Shown here in pieces: positions 1 to 7,803 of a DNA stretch of 64,000 nucleotides. The DNA comes from Lacticaseibacillus daqingensis. GTDB lineage: Bacteria; Bacillota; Bacilli; Lactobacillales; Lactobacillaceae. Every line of letters starts with the position of its first letter. Position 1 is the first letter of the stretch. Under the pieces are notes generated by a model. The model saw only the letters and a list, made by a program, of their open reading frames with translations, did not search any database and was not told the origin of the DNA. A program made the position numbers and the translations under genes. Location: contig NZ_RHOH01000007.1 in NCBI RefSeq assembly GCF_003946115.1, positions 89,800 to 153,799 of the forward strand, written 5' to 3'.

Positions 1-2
1 AC

Positions 3-113
3 CTGATGGCCACCTTCCCGGTCAGCGGGATCACGTTGAAGATCCGCAAGGGCGCGGTGCCGATCGCCGGCGTGTTTGACACGGTCGAAATCGAGGTCTC
101 AACAGATGACTGA
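3..113 (+). CDS. folB: dihydroneopterin aldolase, C-terminal end (partial)
   Basis: Only the last 36 codons are inside the window, ending in EIEVSTDD and TGA. The phase and the K-x-x-A-V-P-I...VEIE ending fit the C-terminus of FolB, which converts dihydroneopterin to 6-hydroxymethyl-dihydropterin. The next gene is folK and its ATG lies inside the last codons of this frame (8 bp overlap), so the two are probably translationally coupled. The call rests mostly on gene context because the catalytic part is outside the window. Confidence 0.75.
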   Translation: MMATFPVSGITLKIRKGAVPIAGVFDTVEIEVSTDD

Positions 114-603
114 CGCGTACATCGGGCTCGGCGCCAACCTCGGTGACCGCGCAGCGCACCTGGCCGAAGCGTTGCGCCTGCTGGGTCAGACGCCGGGCCT
201 AACCGTCACCCGCACCTCTTTGGTGTACGAAACCGAGCCCGTGGGCGGCGTGCCGCAGGATGACTACCTGAACCAGGTGGTCGCGCTGACCACCACGCTA
301 CCGCCGCTTGCGCTGTTGAACCGGCTGCACGCGATCGAGGCCGCCCTGCACCGCCAGCGGATCGTGCGCTGGGGGCCGCGCACCGTGGACCTCGACCTAC
401 TGCTGTACGGCGACACGCACCTTGAGACGCCCACGCTGACGGTGCCGCACCCGGAGCTAGCCAATCGGCGCTTCGTGCTGGTACCGCTGCTGGAAGTCGC
501 CAGCCCGGCGCTTGCGCCGCAGGTGCAGCAGTGGCTGGCGACCACGCCGGACACCCACTGGCTGCGCCCATACACCCCCGCAAAGGATGAGACACATGGA
601 TAA
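106..603 (+). CDS. folK: HPPK, 6-hydroxymethyl-7,8-dihydropterin pyrophosphokinase
   Basis: A 165-residue cytosolic enzyme of the usual HPPK size. It transfers pyrophosphate from ATP to the pterin, making the substrate for FolP. Visible signatures are GLGANLGDR near the N-terminus, RWGPRTVDLDLLLYG at 88-102 with the Mg-binding DLD, and PHPELANRRFVLVPLLE at 114-130. I start at ATG 106 because GAGG lies 8 nt upstream; a TTG at 76 in frame would add 10 residues not seen in the family. It overlaps folB and folE by 8 bp each (ATG...TGA and ATGGATAA), as expected for a compact folate operon. Confidence 0.95.
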   Translation: MTDAYIGLGANLGDRAAHLAEALRLLGQTPGLTVTRTSLVYETEPVGGVPQDDYLNQVVALTTTLPPLALLNRLHAIEAALHRQRIVRWGPRTVDLDLLLYGDTHLETPTLTVPHPELANRRFVLVPLLEVASPALAPQVQQWLATTPDTHWLRPYTPAKDETHG

Positions 604-1168
604 AACCCGCATTGAAAAAGCTGTCACCGAACTGCTTGCCGCAGTCGGTGAGGACCCGACGCGCCCAGGCCTGCTGGAAACGCCGGCGCGCGTGGCGCGC
701 ATGTACGAAGAAGTCTTTCACTCACTGGCCGCGCCGACGTTCACGGATTACAAGGCCTTCACGGTACCGGAGGACCCCGGCCTGGTGATGGTGCAACAGA
801 TCCCCTTCTACTCGATGTGCGAGCACCACCTCCTGCCGTTTTTCGGCCACGTCAGCATCGGCTACCTGCCTCGCGATCGGCGCATCATCGGCCTGAGCAA
901 ACTCTCGCGGCTCGTCGACTTCGTGGCGCGCCGCCCCAACGTGCAGGAGGCGCTGACGGCCCAGATCACCGCCGAGCTGGCCCGCGTTTTGGCTCCGCAA
1001 GGCATTGCGGTGGCGGTATCGGCGCGCCACCTGTGCATGGAGATGCGCGGCATCAACCGCGGCGACCTGTTCACCTACACCTCGCGCTACACCGGCGTGT
1101 TCCAGACGGATCTAGCGATGCGCACCGAATTCCAGCGCGAATTGAGGCACACCAATGGCAACCTATGA
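596..1168 (+). CDS. folE: GTP cyclohydrolase I
   Basis: A 190-residue enzyme catalysing the first committed step of folate synthesis, GTP to dihydroneopterin triphosphate. The zinc ligands are visible as Cys75 and His78 in CEHHLLPF and Cys147 in SARHLCMEMRG. The GLSKLSRLVDFVARRPNVQE segment (99-118) is the family signature. Start ATG 596 is preceded by AAAGGA at 582-587; an in-frame ATG at 587 is possible. It overlaps the end of folK and the start of folC. Confidence 0.96.
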   Translation: MDKTRIEKAVTELLAAVGEDPTRPGLLETPARVARMYEEVFHSLAAPTFTDYKAFTVPEDPGLVMVQQIPFYSMCEHHLLPFFGHVSIGYLPRDRRIIGLSKLSRLVDFVARRPNVQEALTAQITAELARVLAPQGIAVAVSARHLCMEMRGINRGDLFTYTSRYTGVFQTDLAMRTEFQRELRHTNGNL

Positions 1169-2408
1169 GCAACTGCGCGCCGCAATGGACCACGAGATGC
1201 GCGCCGCTGACCCAGCCCGTGTGTCGGCCCTGAAGGCGGCACTGGCGACGCTGGGCCACCCTGACCGCGCGTTTCGCATCATCCACCTTGCCGGCACGAA
1301 CGGCAAAGGCTCGACTGGGGCCTTTTTAGCGGCGGCACTGACCCACGCCGGCGCTTTAGTCGGTCACTTTGCCAGCCCCCCGTTGGGCGGGGAGCTGAAT
1401 CAAACCAAGCTGGCCGGGCGCGCCATCCCAGCCGCAACCTACGCGCAGACGCTGACTGCCATTCAGACGCAGCTCGGGGTCACTGGCGCAGCCTTCACCA
1501 CCTTCGAATGGGACGTGCTGGTCAGCCTGCAGTGGTACGCCACGCAGCACGCCGACTGGGTGGTGCTGGAAGCCGGCTTGGGTGGCGCGACCGATGCGAC
1601 GAATGCGATCGATGCGCCGGCACTGGCCATTTTCACCCACATCGCGCTGGACCACACCGCGATCCTCGGCCCCACTGTGACTGCGATCGCCCGCAACAAG
1701 GCCGCGATCATCAAACCCGGCACCACGGTCGTCATCGCGCCGCACCAGGAGCCGGCCGCGCGCGCTGTGCTCGCGGAAGCGGCGACGGTGCGCGGCGCCA
1801 CAGCGGTCCGAAACGCGGCCACCATCACCGCCGCGATACAGGCCGCAACCTTTGCCGGCACCCAACTGACACTGGCCGGCCAGCCGGTCACACTGCGGAT
1901 GCTCGGCGGCCACCAGATCGACAACGCGCGCACGGCCTGGGTCGCCGCGCAGGTCCTGGTGCAGTGGGGCGCCTTGCCCGACCTGACCCCGCTGGTGCAC
2001 GCACTGGCTACCGTGCAGCTGCCGGGTCGGCTGCAACCGCTGGCCGACCCGCCGCACACCTTCATCGATGCCGGCCACAATCCCGATGCCCTCGCGCAGG
2101 TGCTGGCGACGCTGCGCCGCTTGATGGTGCCAGACGCACGGCTACTGGTGGTGGCAGGCTTTTTGGCGGACAAGGACACGACCACGCTGGCCCACCAGCT
2201 GGCAAGCGCGGACCGGGTGTGGGTCACGACGCCCACGCACCCGACCCGCGCGCTGAGCGGCGCGGCCCTGCAGACGTTGGTGCCCGGCAGTCAGCTGACC
2301 CCCTCCGTGCAAGCCGGTTTGGCGGCGGCAAGCGCGAGAGCCAAACCAACCGATGTCGTGCTGGTGACCGGCTCGTTTTACCTGATCGGGGGGCTGCTGA
2401 ATGACTGA
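1155..2408 (+). CDS. folC: bifunctional folylpolyglutamate / dihydrofolate synthase
   Basis: A 417-residue Mur-ligase-type enzyme that adds glutamate to dihydropteroate and polyglutamylates folates. The ATP-binding loop GTNGKGS is at 47-53, followed by FASPPL, the VLEAGLGGATDATN motif that binds Mg and ATP, ITHI-like FTHIALDHTAILG, and the C-terminal DAGHNPDAL. Length and motif order are normal for FolC. It overlaps folE upstream and the next gene by 8 bp, so it belongs to the same transcript. Confidence 0.95.
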   Translation: MATYEQLRAAMDHEMRAADPARVSALKAALATLGHPDRAFRIIHLAGTNGKGSTGAFLAAALTHAGALVGHFASPPLGGELNQTKLAGRAIPAATYAQTLTAIQTQLGVTGAAFTTFEWDVLVSLQWYATQHADWVVLEAGLGGATDATNAIDAPALAIFTHIALDHTAILGPTVTAIARNKAAIIKPGTTVVIAPHQEPAARAVLAEAATVRGATAVRNAATITAAIQAATFAGTQLTLAGQPVTLRMLGGHQIDNARTAWVAAQVLVQWGALPDLTPLVHALATVQLPGRLQPLADPPHTFIDAGHNPDALAQVLATLRRLMVPDARLLVVAGFLADKDTTTLAHQLASADRVWVTTPTHPTRALSGAALQTLVPGSQLTPSVQAGLAAASARAKPTDVVLVTGSFYLIGGLLND

Positions 2409-2967
2409 TTTCATCTTTGCCAGCCACAACGCGGGCAAACTTGCCGAGGTGCAGGCGCTGTTGACCCGCTGGGGGCACACCGCCCACGCCTTTGACGGCG
2501 CCTTGCCCCCGGAAGGCACGGTGTCGCTGGCCGCGAACGCCTTAGCGAAGGCCCAGGCGGTTCACGCCGCTCTGCCCCGCGCGTGGGTGCTGGCGGACGA
2601 CAGCGGGCTGTTTGCGCCTGCGCTACCGGGGCAGCTAGGCGTGCAGACGGCGCGCGAGCTGCCGCGCACCGGGACTAATCAGGCGCTGCTGGCCCTGCTG
2701 GCGGGCCACGACCGCCATGTCATTTTGACCAGCGCGATGGTACTGATCACGCCGGCAGGCACGACGACCACGGCGACCGGTCAGCTTCCCGCGCTGGTGG
2801 CTGACGCACCGCGAGGCATCCACAGCACCGGTTTTGACCGCGTGCTGGTGCCACTGGGCGCGACGCAAACTCTGGCCGAACTGCCCGCCGCCGAGCGCCT
2901 GCCCCAGCTGCCGCGCACCCGCGCCCTCACCCAACTACTAGGAGGCCTCACACATGCAGATCACTGA
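2401..2967 (+). CDS. XTP/dITP diphosphatase (RdgB/HAM1 family)
   Basis: A 188-residue protein starting FIFASHNAGKLAEVQ, the family's substrate-binding N-terminus, followed by LADDSGL with the catalytic aspartates near residue 66. The C-terminal part (GFDRVLVPLGATQTLAEL) matches the usual GYDPVFVP...T.AEL block, but the following SHR triad of RdgB is replaced by LPRTRALTQL, so it is a divergent branch. Enzymes of this family hydrolyse non-canonical purine triphosphates. Its fixed place between folC and folP in lactobacilli raises the possibility that it acts on a pterin triphosphate; that role is inference. Confidence 0.85.
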   Translation: MTDFIFASHNAGKLAEVQALLTRWGHTAHAFDGALPPEGTVSLAANALAKAQAVHAALPRAWVLADDSGLFAPALPGQLGVQTARELPRTGTNQALLALLAGHDRHVILTSAMVLITPAGTTTTATGQLPALVADAPRGIHSTGFDRVLVPLGATQTLAELPAAERLPQLPRTRALTQLLGGLTHADH

Positions 2968-4063
2968 ACTGACCCCACCTGCCGCGCCAACGCTGGGCGA
3001 CCAGGCCCTGCGCGCCGCCGTGGCGCGCGACCGCAGCGTCCTGCTGCGCTTTGACATCAGCGCAACGGAAGCCGGCGCGCTCAGTCGGCTGTTCGCCCAG
3101 TTTGACCTGGTTCACACGGCCAACTCGGCGATCGTGCCGCTGACCGCGCTAGCACCGCTTGAACAAGCGCTAGCACGCCGTTGGCCGCAAGCCGCCGCGC
3201 AGGTAGCGGCGCTGCGCGAGGCCCATCGGGTGCTTTGGCAGGCCGGGCGCTTCACCTTTGACGTCACCGCCCGGCCGCTGCTGTACGGGATCTTGAACGT
3301 CTCACCGGATTCGTTTTACGACGGTGGGCGCTTCGTGGATCAAGCGGACATGAAGGCGCAAGTGGCGCAAATGGTGGCCGCAGGCGTCGACGTCATCGAG
3401 GTCGGCGGCCAAACCACCCGCCCGGGCTTCACCGCGATCACGCCGGCAGAGGAGCTCGCACGGATCGTGCCGGTACTTGAATTTCTGCGCGCCGAATACC
3501 GCGAACTGCCGCTGGCGGTGGACACGTACAAGCTACCGGTCATGACGGAGGCGCTGGCCCTGGGCGTCGACATCATCAACGACGTCAACGGCTTCACAGA
3601 CGATCCGGGCAAGCTGGCGCTACTGGCCAACAGCTCGGCCGGATTGCTCACCATGCACAGCAACCGCGACAGCGAGTACACGGACCTCACCCACGAGATG
3701 CGCCAATTCTTCACGGCCAACCTGGCGGCGCTTGAGGCGGCCGGTATTGCGCGCGACCGCATCGCACTGGACCAAGGCATCGGCTATGCCAAGGTTGCAG
3801 ACGGGCAGCAGGACTACGCTATGATGCGCAACCTCGACCAGCTCAATGACTTCCACCGCCCCTTGATGGTGGCCATTTCGCGCAAGGGCTTTGGCGCCCG
3901 CCTCTTTGGCCTCGCCAAAGACGACCGCCTGCCAGTCACGCTGGTCGCCGAGGCCGCCATGTTTCTTAAGGGCGGCAACATCCTGCGCGTGCATGACGTG
4001 ACCGAAACCGCGCAGCTGATCAAAATGCTGCGGACCATCGAAACCGCCTACTGGGTCGGCTGA
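2954..4063 (+). CDS. folP: dihydropteroate synthase with N-terminal extension
   Basis: Condenses 6-hydroxymethyl-dihydropterin pyrophosphate with p-aminobenzoate. The TIM-barrel core starts only at about residue 108 with YGILNVSPDSFYDGG, followed by IEVGGQTTRPG, VDTYK, INDVNGF, DQGIGYAK, AISRKGFG and the C-terminal RVHDV. The first 107 residues are an extra alpha/beta region without a motif I recognise; long FolP proteins of this kind are usual in lactobacilli. It overlaps the preceding gene by 14 bp and closes the folate operon. The window shows no pabA/pabBC genes. Confidence 0.93.
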   Translation: MQITELTPPAAPTLGDQALRAAVARDRSVLLRFDISATEAGALSRLFAQFDLVHTANSAIVPLTALAPLEQALARRWPQAAAQVAALREAHRVLWQAGRFTFDVTARPLLYGILNVSPDSFYDGGRFVDQADMKAQVAQMVAAGVDVIEVGGQTTRPGFTAITPAEELARIVPVLEFLRAEYRELPLAVDTYKLPVMTEALALGVDIINDVNGFTDDPGKLALLANSSAGLLTMHSNRDSEYTDLTHEMRQFFTANLAALEAAGIARDRIALDQGIGYAKVADGQQDYAMMRNLDQLNDFHRPLMVAISRKGFGARLFGLAKDDRLPVTLVAEAAMFLKGGNILRVHDVTETAQLIKMLRTIETAYWVG

Positions 4064-4073
4064 CCCACACCAA

Positions 4074-4247
4074 GAGGCTGAGACAAAAAGCGGTTTTAGC
4101 CCAGAGTATAAGAGAGGCTCCCTGCAAAACCCGAACTTAGGTTTTGTAGGGAGCCTCTCTTATACGGCCAGGGCGTTGCTTTTTGTGTCGTACTATTCGG
4201 GAATAGTTGTGATTCATTCTTGGGCCGTTAATTATGTCTCGGTCTCT
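4074..4247. repeat. palindromic intergenic element between convergent operons
   Basis: The outer arms GAGGCTGAGACAAAAA (4074-4089) and GTCTCGGTCTCTTTTT (4236-4251) are imperfectly inverted. Inside lies a 26-bp arm at 4106-4131 that pairs with 4140-4165 with a single G-T wobble and an 8-nt loop. No gene fits. The outer sequence resembles the GAGGCTGAGACA-type small intergenic repeats common in Lactobacillales. The long inner stem may also end transcription from folP and from trpZ, which converge here. Confidence 0.7.
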
Positions 4248-4261
4248 TTTTGGTCGGTCAA

Positions 4262-5020
4262 TTAGCCGAAGTACTGCAACAAATCGGCGCGAGTCAGCTT
4301 CGCCTTGGCCGCCGCGTCGTAATCGGCGACAATGCGCCCGGCGTCCAGCACGATCAGGCGGTTGCCGTAGTTCAAGGCGTCTTCCATCTGGTGGGTGATC
4401 ATCAGGCAGGTCAGCTGCTCGCGCGCCACGATCTCGGCCGTCAGGTGCATGATGGCCGCGCTGGTGTGCGGATCCAAGGCCGCGGTGTGCTCATCCAACA
4501 GCAGCAGCTCCGGCTTGCGCATCGTAGCCATTAACAGGCTCAGCGCCTGACGCTGGCCCCCGGACAGCTGCTCAGTCGGCTTGTTCAGCGCAAGCTCCAG
4601 CCCGTTGCCGGTTTGGGCCGCTAGCTGCTTGAACTCAGCCAGCTGGCGGTTCAGCTTGCGCGAGGCCAGAGTTAGCCGGGCGCCGCGCCGTGAGGCCAGC
4701 GCCAGGTTTTCGGCCACGGTCATCCGCGGGGCGGTGCCCATCTTCGGGTCCTGGAACACGCGGGCGATCAGCCGCGCGCGCTTTTCCGGGGATTCGCGCG
4801 AAATTTCCGTCCCGGCCAGGGTCACGGAACCGCCGGCCAGCGGAATGTCGCCGGTCACGGCGTTGAATAGCGTGGACTTGCCCGCCCCGTTGTTCCCCAG
4901 CAACGTGATGAAGTCGCCGGCGTGCACGGCCAAGTTGATGTCGGTCAAAAGCGCTTTGACTTCTTCCCCCACGGCCACGTTGACCTGAATGTCTTTGAGT
5001 GCCAGTTGTGTCTCAGCCAT
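4262..5020 (-). CDS. trpZ: ABC transporter ATP-binding protein (TrpZ type)
   Basis: A 252-residue ATPase with Walker A LLGNNGAGKST, the LSGGQRQALSLLMA signature, Walker B ELLLLDEHTAALDP and the switch histidine in MITHQ. The family (COG1101) pairs with a COG4120 permease and a COG2984 binding protein, which are the two genes upstream. It overlaps trpY by 8 bp. The Trp assignment comes from that system in lactobacilli and streptococci and from the Trp codon in the leader peptide upstream of trpX, not from the ATPase itself. Confidence 0.85.
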   Translation of the reverse strand: MAETQLALKDIQVNVAVGEEVKALLTDINLAVHAGDFITLLGNNGAGKSTLFNAVTGDIPLAGGSVTLAGTEISRESPEKRARLIARVFQDPKMGTAPRMTVAENLALASRRGARLTLASRKLNRQLAEFKQLAAQTGNGLELALNKPTEQLSGGQRQALSLLMATMRKPELLLLDEHTAALDPHTSAAIMHLTAEIVAREQLTCLMITHQMEDALNYGNRLIVLDAGRIVADYDAAAKAKLTRADLLQYFG

Positions 5021-5912
5021 TAGCCTTCACCCCGTTTCGCAGCACCCGCTTGATGCGCAGGCGCGATTCGATCTGCGGCACCATGATGGCCACGGCCAGC
5101 ACGATGGCGGAGATGATTTTCAAGTCATCCGGGTCAAACCCGAGCTTCAGCACGATCAGCAGCACGAAGCGGTACAACACGCTGCCGATCACGGTGGCCA
5201 GCAGGCGCTGGCTCAAGCTGAGCTGGCCGAACACGACCTCACCGATGATGATGGCCGCCAAGCCGATGACGATGACCCCGATGCCCATGTTGACATCAGC
5301 ATAGCCGTTGTTTTGAGCGATCAGGCCGCCGGACAGGCCGATCAGGCCGTTACCCAGCACCAGGCCGAGCACTTGCTGGTGGGCCGGGTTGATGCCGAGG
5401 CTGCGGGCCATGGTCGGGTTATCCCCAGCCGCGATGAACGCCTGGCCCAGCTGCGTGTTCAAAAAAAGGATCAAGGCGATGACCACGATGGCACACACCA
5501 CGGCCCCCACCACCACACTGTCCACGTACAGCGGCAGCGACTTCAGGAACGGATTGTCAAACAGGTTCGCCTGGTTCAACAATGAGAGGTTCGCGCGCCC
5601 CATGACGCGCAGGTTGATGGAAAACAGCCCGGTCATCACCAGGATCCCGGCCAACAGCACCGGAATGTGGCCCTTGGTCGACAGCAGGCCCGTGGTGAGC
5701 CCGGCGAGCATCCCCGCGAGCATCGCCATCAGCGTTGCCACCAGCGGGTGAATGCCGTGCGTGATGGCCGACACGGCCACCGCCGCGCCGAACGGGAACG
5801 TCCCTTCAACCGTCATATCCGGAAAATCGAGGATCCGAAACGTCAGGAACAGCCCGACCCCCAGTAATCCGTACAGTAATCCTTGCCCGATGGCAGATAC
5901 GCCTAAATCCAT
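5013..5912 (-). CDS. trpY: ABC transporter permease (TrpY type)
   Basis: A 299-residue polytopic membrane protein beginning MDLGVSAIGQGLLYGLLGVG, with FRILDFPDMTVEGTFPFGAAV after the first helix and about eight to nine hydrophobic segments. It matches the branched-chain-like permease family (COG4120). I chose ATG 5912, which lies directly after the trpX stop and has GGGGAGG upstream; an in-frame start at 5948 inside trpX would add a charged 12-residue tail. It forms the channel of the transporter with TrpZ and TrpX. Confidence 0.85.
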   Translation of the reverse strand: MDLGVSAIGQGLLYGLLGVGLFLTFRILDFPDMTVEGTFPFGAAVAVSAITHGIHPLVATLMAMLAGMLAGLTTGLLSTKGHIPVLLAGILVMTGLFSINLRVMGRANLSLLNQANLFDNPFLKSLPLYVDSVVVGAVVCAIVVIALILFLNTQLGQAFIAAGDNPTMARSLGINPAHQQVLGLVLGNGLIGLSGGLIAQNNGYADVNMGIGVIVIGLAAIIIGEVVFGQLSLSQRLLATVIGSVLYRFVLLIVLKLGFDPDDLKIISAIVLAVAIMVPQIESRLRIKRVLRNGVKANG

Positions 5913-5913
5913 C

Positions 5914-6912
5914 TTACTTGATGACCTCCCCAGTCTTTTGCGCTTCATCGATCACGCTTTGCGGGATCGTGATGCCCAGCTTCTTGGCCTGTTTCAGGTT
6001 GACGATCAGGTCCCCACTGGTTTCAAAATGAATCGGTGTGGTGGCCGGCTTCTTGCCCTTCAAGGCCGCTGCTACCATCTTACCAGTTGAGACGCCCAGG
6101 TGGTACTGGTTCAGCCCGATCGTGGCCAAGCCGCCGTCCTTGACCATGGTGTCCACGGTTGGGAACACCGGGATCTTTTTGGCGTCGGTGACCGCGACCA
6201 GCGTCTGCATCGCCCCGGCGATCGTGTTGTCGGTAGGAACGAACACGGCGTCGACCTGAGATGCCATCTGGCCCGCCACCTGGTTCAGGTCATTGGTGGA
6301 GCTGATGCCGAAGCGCTTGACGGTGAAGCCGTACTGGCCGGCTTTTTGTTCGACCATTTTGGCCTGCGTCTGCGCGGAATCATCACTCGACGTGGCGATC
6401 ACCCCGAGCACCTTGGCGTCGGGCATCAGCTGGCGAATCAACTTCAGCTGCGCGTCAATCGGGGCCTGGTCGGACACCCCGGTGATGTTGCCGCCGGGGC
6501 GGGTGTTGCTCTTGACCAGCTTAGCGCTCTTGGGGTCGGTGATGGCGCCCAGGATGATCGGCGTCTTCTTCGTCGCGTTGGCCAGCGCCTGAGCAGCCGG
6601 CGTTGCGATGCCGACCACGACATCCGCGTTTTCATCAACGAAGCGCTCAGACATGGTCTTCATGTTGCTCTGATCGTTTTCCGCGTTCTGGAAATCGATC
6701 TTCACGTTCTTGCCCACCGTGTAGCCGGCGTCCTTCAAGCCGGCGATGATGCCCTTGTGGATCTGGTCCAGGGCCGGGTGGCTCATCATCTGCAAAATGC
6801 CGACGGTGGGCACGGCCTTTTTGGCTGGTGCTTTTTGGTTGTTGGTGCTGACGAAGTAGCCGATGCCGATAAAAGCGAGTAATGCCACGATAACTGCGAT
6901 CATACGTTTCAT
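5914..6912 (-). CDS. trpX: ABC transporter substrate-binding protein (TrpX type)
   Basis: A 332-residue extracytoplasmic binding protein. Residues 1-20 form a hydrophobic signal/anchor helix; there is no lipobox cysteine. The mature part VPTVGILQMMSHPALDQIHKG, GKNVKIDFQNAENDQSNM and NITGVSDQAPIDAQL is typical of the COG2984 family. ATG 6912 has AGGGGG about 10 nt upstream. A frame that runs further upstream is only the leader translated. This gene is directly downstream of a strong terminator within a long leader, so its expression is probably controlled by attenuation. Confidence 0.87.
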   Translation of the reverse strand: MKRMIAVIVALLAFIGIGYFVSTNNQKAPAKKAVPTVGILQMMSHPALDQIHKGIIAGLKDAGYTVGKNVKIDFQNAENDQSNMKTMSERFVDENADVVVGIATPAAQALANATKKTPIILGAITDPKSAKLVKSNTRPGGNITGVSDQAPIDAQLKLIRQLMPDAKVLGVIATSSDDSAQTQAKMVEQKAGQYGFTVKRFGISSTNDLNQVAGQMASQVDAVFVPTDNTIAGAMQTLVAVTDAKKIPVFPTVDTMVKDGGLATIGLNQYHLGVSTGKMVAAALKGKKPATTPIHFETSGDLIVNLKQAKKLGITIPQSVIDEAQKTGEVIK

Positions 6913-6951
6913 AATGTGAATCCCCCTGAATGGTTGTGTGTGTGATGGAAC

Positions 6952-7111
6952 AAAAAACGGCAGGTTCCCACGGTGCGCGGAAATCTGCCGTAAAACACAA
7001 ACGCCCGCATAGCCCCAGTATGGGTGCCTATGCGGACGAGATGGAAGCCAACATAGACACAACCTGCGCGTCTGGCAGGTTGTGTCGCGACAACCTACCT
7101 ACTGTTGGCTT
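6952..7111 (-). promoter_or_regulatory. candidate Trp attenuator of trpXYZ
   Basis: Read on the minus strand, the leader contains: segment 1, AAGCCAACA, inside the leader ORF just after its Trp codon (7103-7111); a hairpin at 7056-7086 with a perfect 12-bp stem; segment 4, TGTTGGCTT (7045-7053), fully complementary to segment 1; a second hairpin 7005-7035 (stem CCGCATAG/CTATGCGG); and a terminator 6957-6991 (ACGGCAG/CTGCCGT) followed by six T. A ribosome waiting on the UGG codon would cover segment 1 and free segment 4. The stems are seen directly; the regulatory logic is inferred. No T-box consensus was found. Confidence 0.65.
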
Positions 7112-7149
7112 TGCCAGCTTTTGATGACAGTAGATAAACGATTGATCAT
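7099..7149 (-). CDS. 16-residue leader peptide with one Trp codon
   Basis: The peptide is MINRLSTVIKSWQSQQ followed by TAG. Its ATG (7149) has an excellent GGAGG at 7159-7163, about 9 nt away, and it sits about 25 nt downstream of a consensus promoter. The UGG codon is the 12th (7114-7116). The last codons form the segment that pairs with 7045-7053. Short length, strong initiation signals and position before a terminator are the marks of an attenuation leader peptide. Most trp leader peptides have tandem Trp codons; this has only one. Confidence 0.7.
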   Translation of the reverse strand: MINRLSTVIKSWQSQQ

Positions 7150-7182
7150 GTCTGCTTCCTCCTCGAAGTTTTCTTGTATCTA

Positions 7183-7211
7183 ACAATAAGGCGCCAAGGC
7201 GCGGTTGTCAA
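7183..7211 (-). promoter_or_regulatory. promoter of the trpXYZ leader
   Basis: TTGACA (-35, 7206-7211), a 17-nt spacer holding the palindrome GGCGCCAAGGCGC, and TATTGT (-10, 7183-7188). It would start RNA near 7176 and give a leader of about 260 nt before trpX. Confidence 0.75.
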
Positions 7212-7228
7212 ACCCTTTTTGATTTTTT

Positions 7229-7666
7229 TTAGGCCAGCGCCGAAATCTTTTGCAGGTGCTTCATCAGCTTCGCCGTTGCCGTGTCCTGGGCCGTCTCCGC
7301 CGCATCAAACGCGGCGGTGTCCAGATCAGCCGGCGCAGCCCCAAGACTGGCGGTCATGGCCTGGCACCCCGCGACAAACTCGGCGTACGCACCCGCCAAC
7401 AGCTTGTGGTTGCCCATCAGCCGCGCCGGGGCCACCACACCGTTCAGCTGCTGCCCCAGCGCCTCATACTGCGCCGTGCCCGCTGCGAACGCCGCCTTGG
7501 TCGCCGTATAGTCGGCCGGATCAAGAGCCGCGACAGTGGCCGCATCGATGGCCTGAAGCAGGGTCTCAAATTTCGGGCTCATGGTCGACTGAATGTCCTC
7601 GGTGGTCGTGATGACCTGGTTGACCAGCTGGCCGTAGTGCACCATCTTGAGTTGATTTTTGTTCAT
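7229..7666 (-). CDS. small helical protein of unknown function
   Basis: A 145-residue soluble, Ala-rich, probably all-helical protein with no signal peptide or membrane helix and a single Cys in mid-protein. I chose the second ATG (7666): GGAGG lies 6 nt upstream of it but directly abuts the first ATG (7672). No motif I can name. It stands alone between the trp leader promoter and the cation ATPase, on the minus strand. A NKNQLKMVHYGQLVNQV start suggests a cytosolic four-helix type fold, which is only an impression. Confidence 0.7.
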   Translation of the reverse strand: MNKNQLKMVHYGQLVNQVITTTEDIQSTMSPKFETLLQAIDAATVAALDPADYTATKAAFAAGTAQYEALGQQLNGVVAPARLMGNHKLLAGAYAEFVAGCQAMTASLGAAPADLDTAAFDAAETAQDTATAKLMKHLQKISALA

Positions 7667-7760
7667 GTGCATCCTCCGTTTGCGCCGGCCGCCAGCCCCA
7701 TCAGGGGTGGTGCATCAAGGCGCTGAATTGGTGAGCGGTCAGGGGTCCTGCCGCTACAAA

Positions 7761-7787
7761 TAAAAGCCCACCGGTCTCCCAGTGGGC
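7761..7787 (-). terminator. terminator of the cation ATPase gene
   Basis: Stem GCCCAC/GTGGGC (7766-7771 with 7782-7787), followed on the minus strand by TTTTATTTG. It lies 17 nt after the ATPase stop codon. Confidence 0.8.
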
Positions 7788-7803
7788 CACTAAGGCTAGT
7801 TTA

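Noticed and set aside
457..5867. Long open frames opposite or out of frame to folate and trp genes
   Set aside because: High GC leaves shadow frames open; none has a ribosome site or family motif.
6952..7150. T-box riboswitch upstream of trpX
   Set aside because: No T-box AGGGUGGnACCGCG-like sequence and no specifier loop could be found, while a leader peptide with Trp fits.
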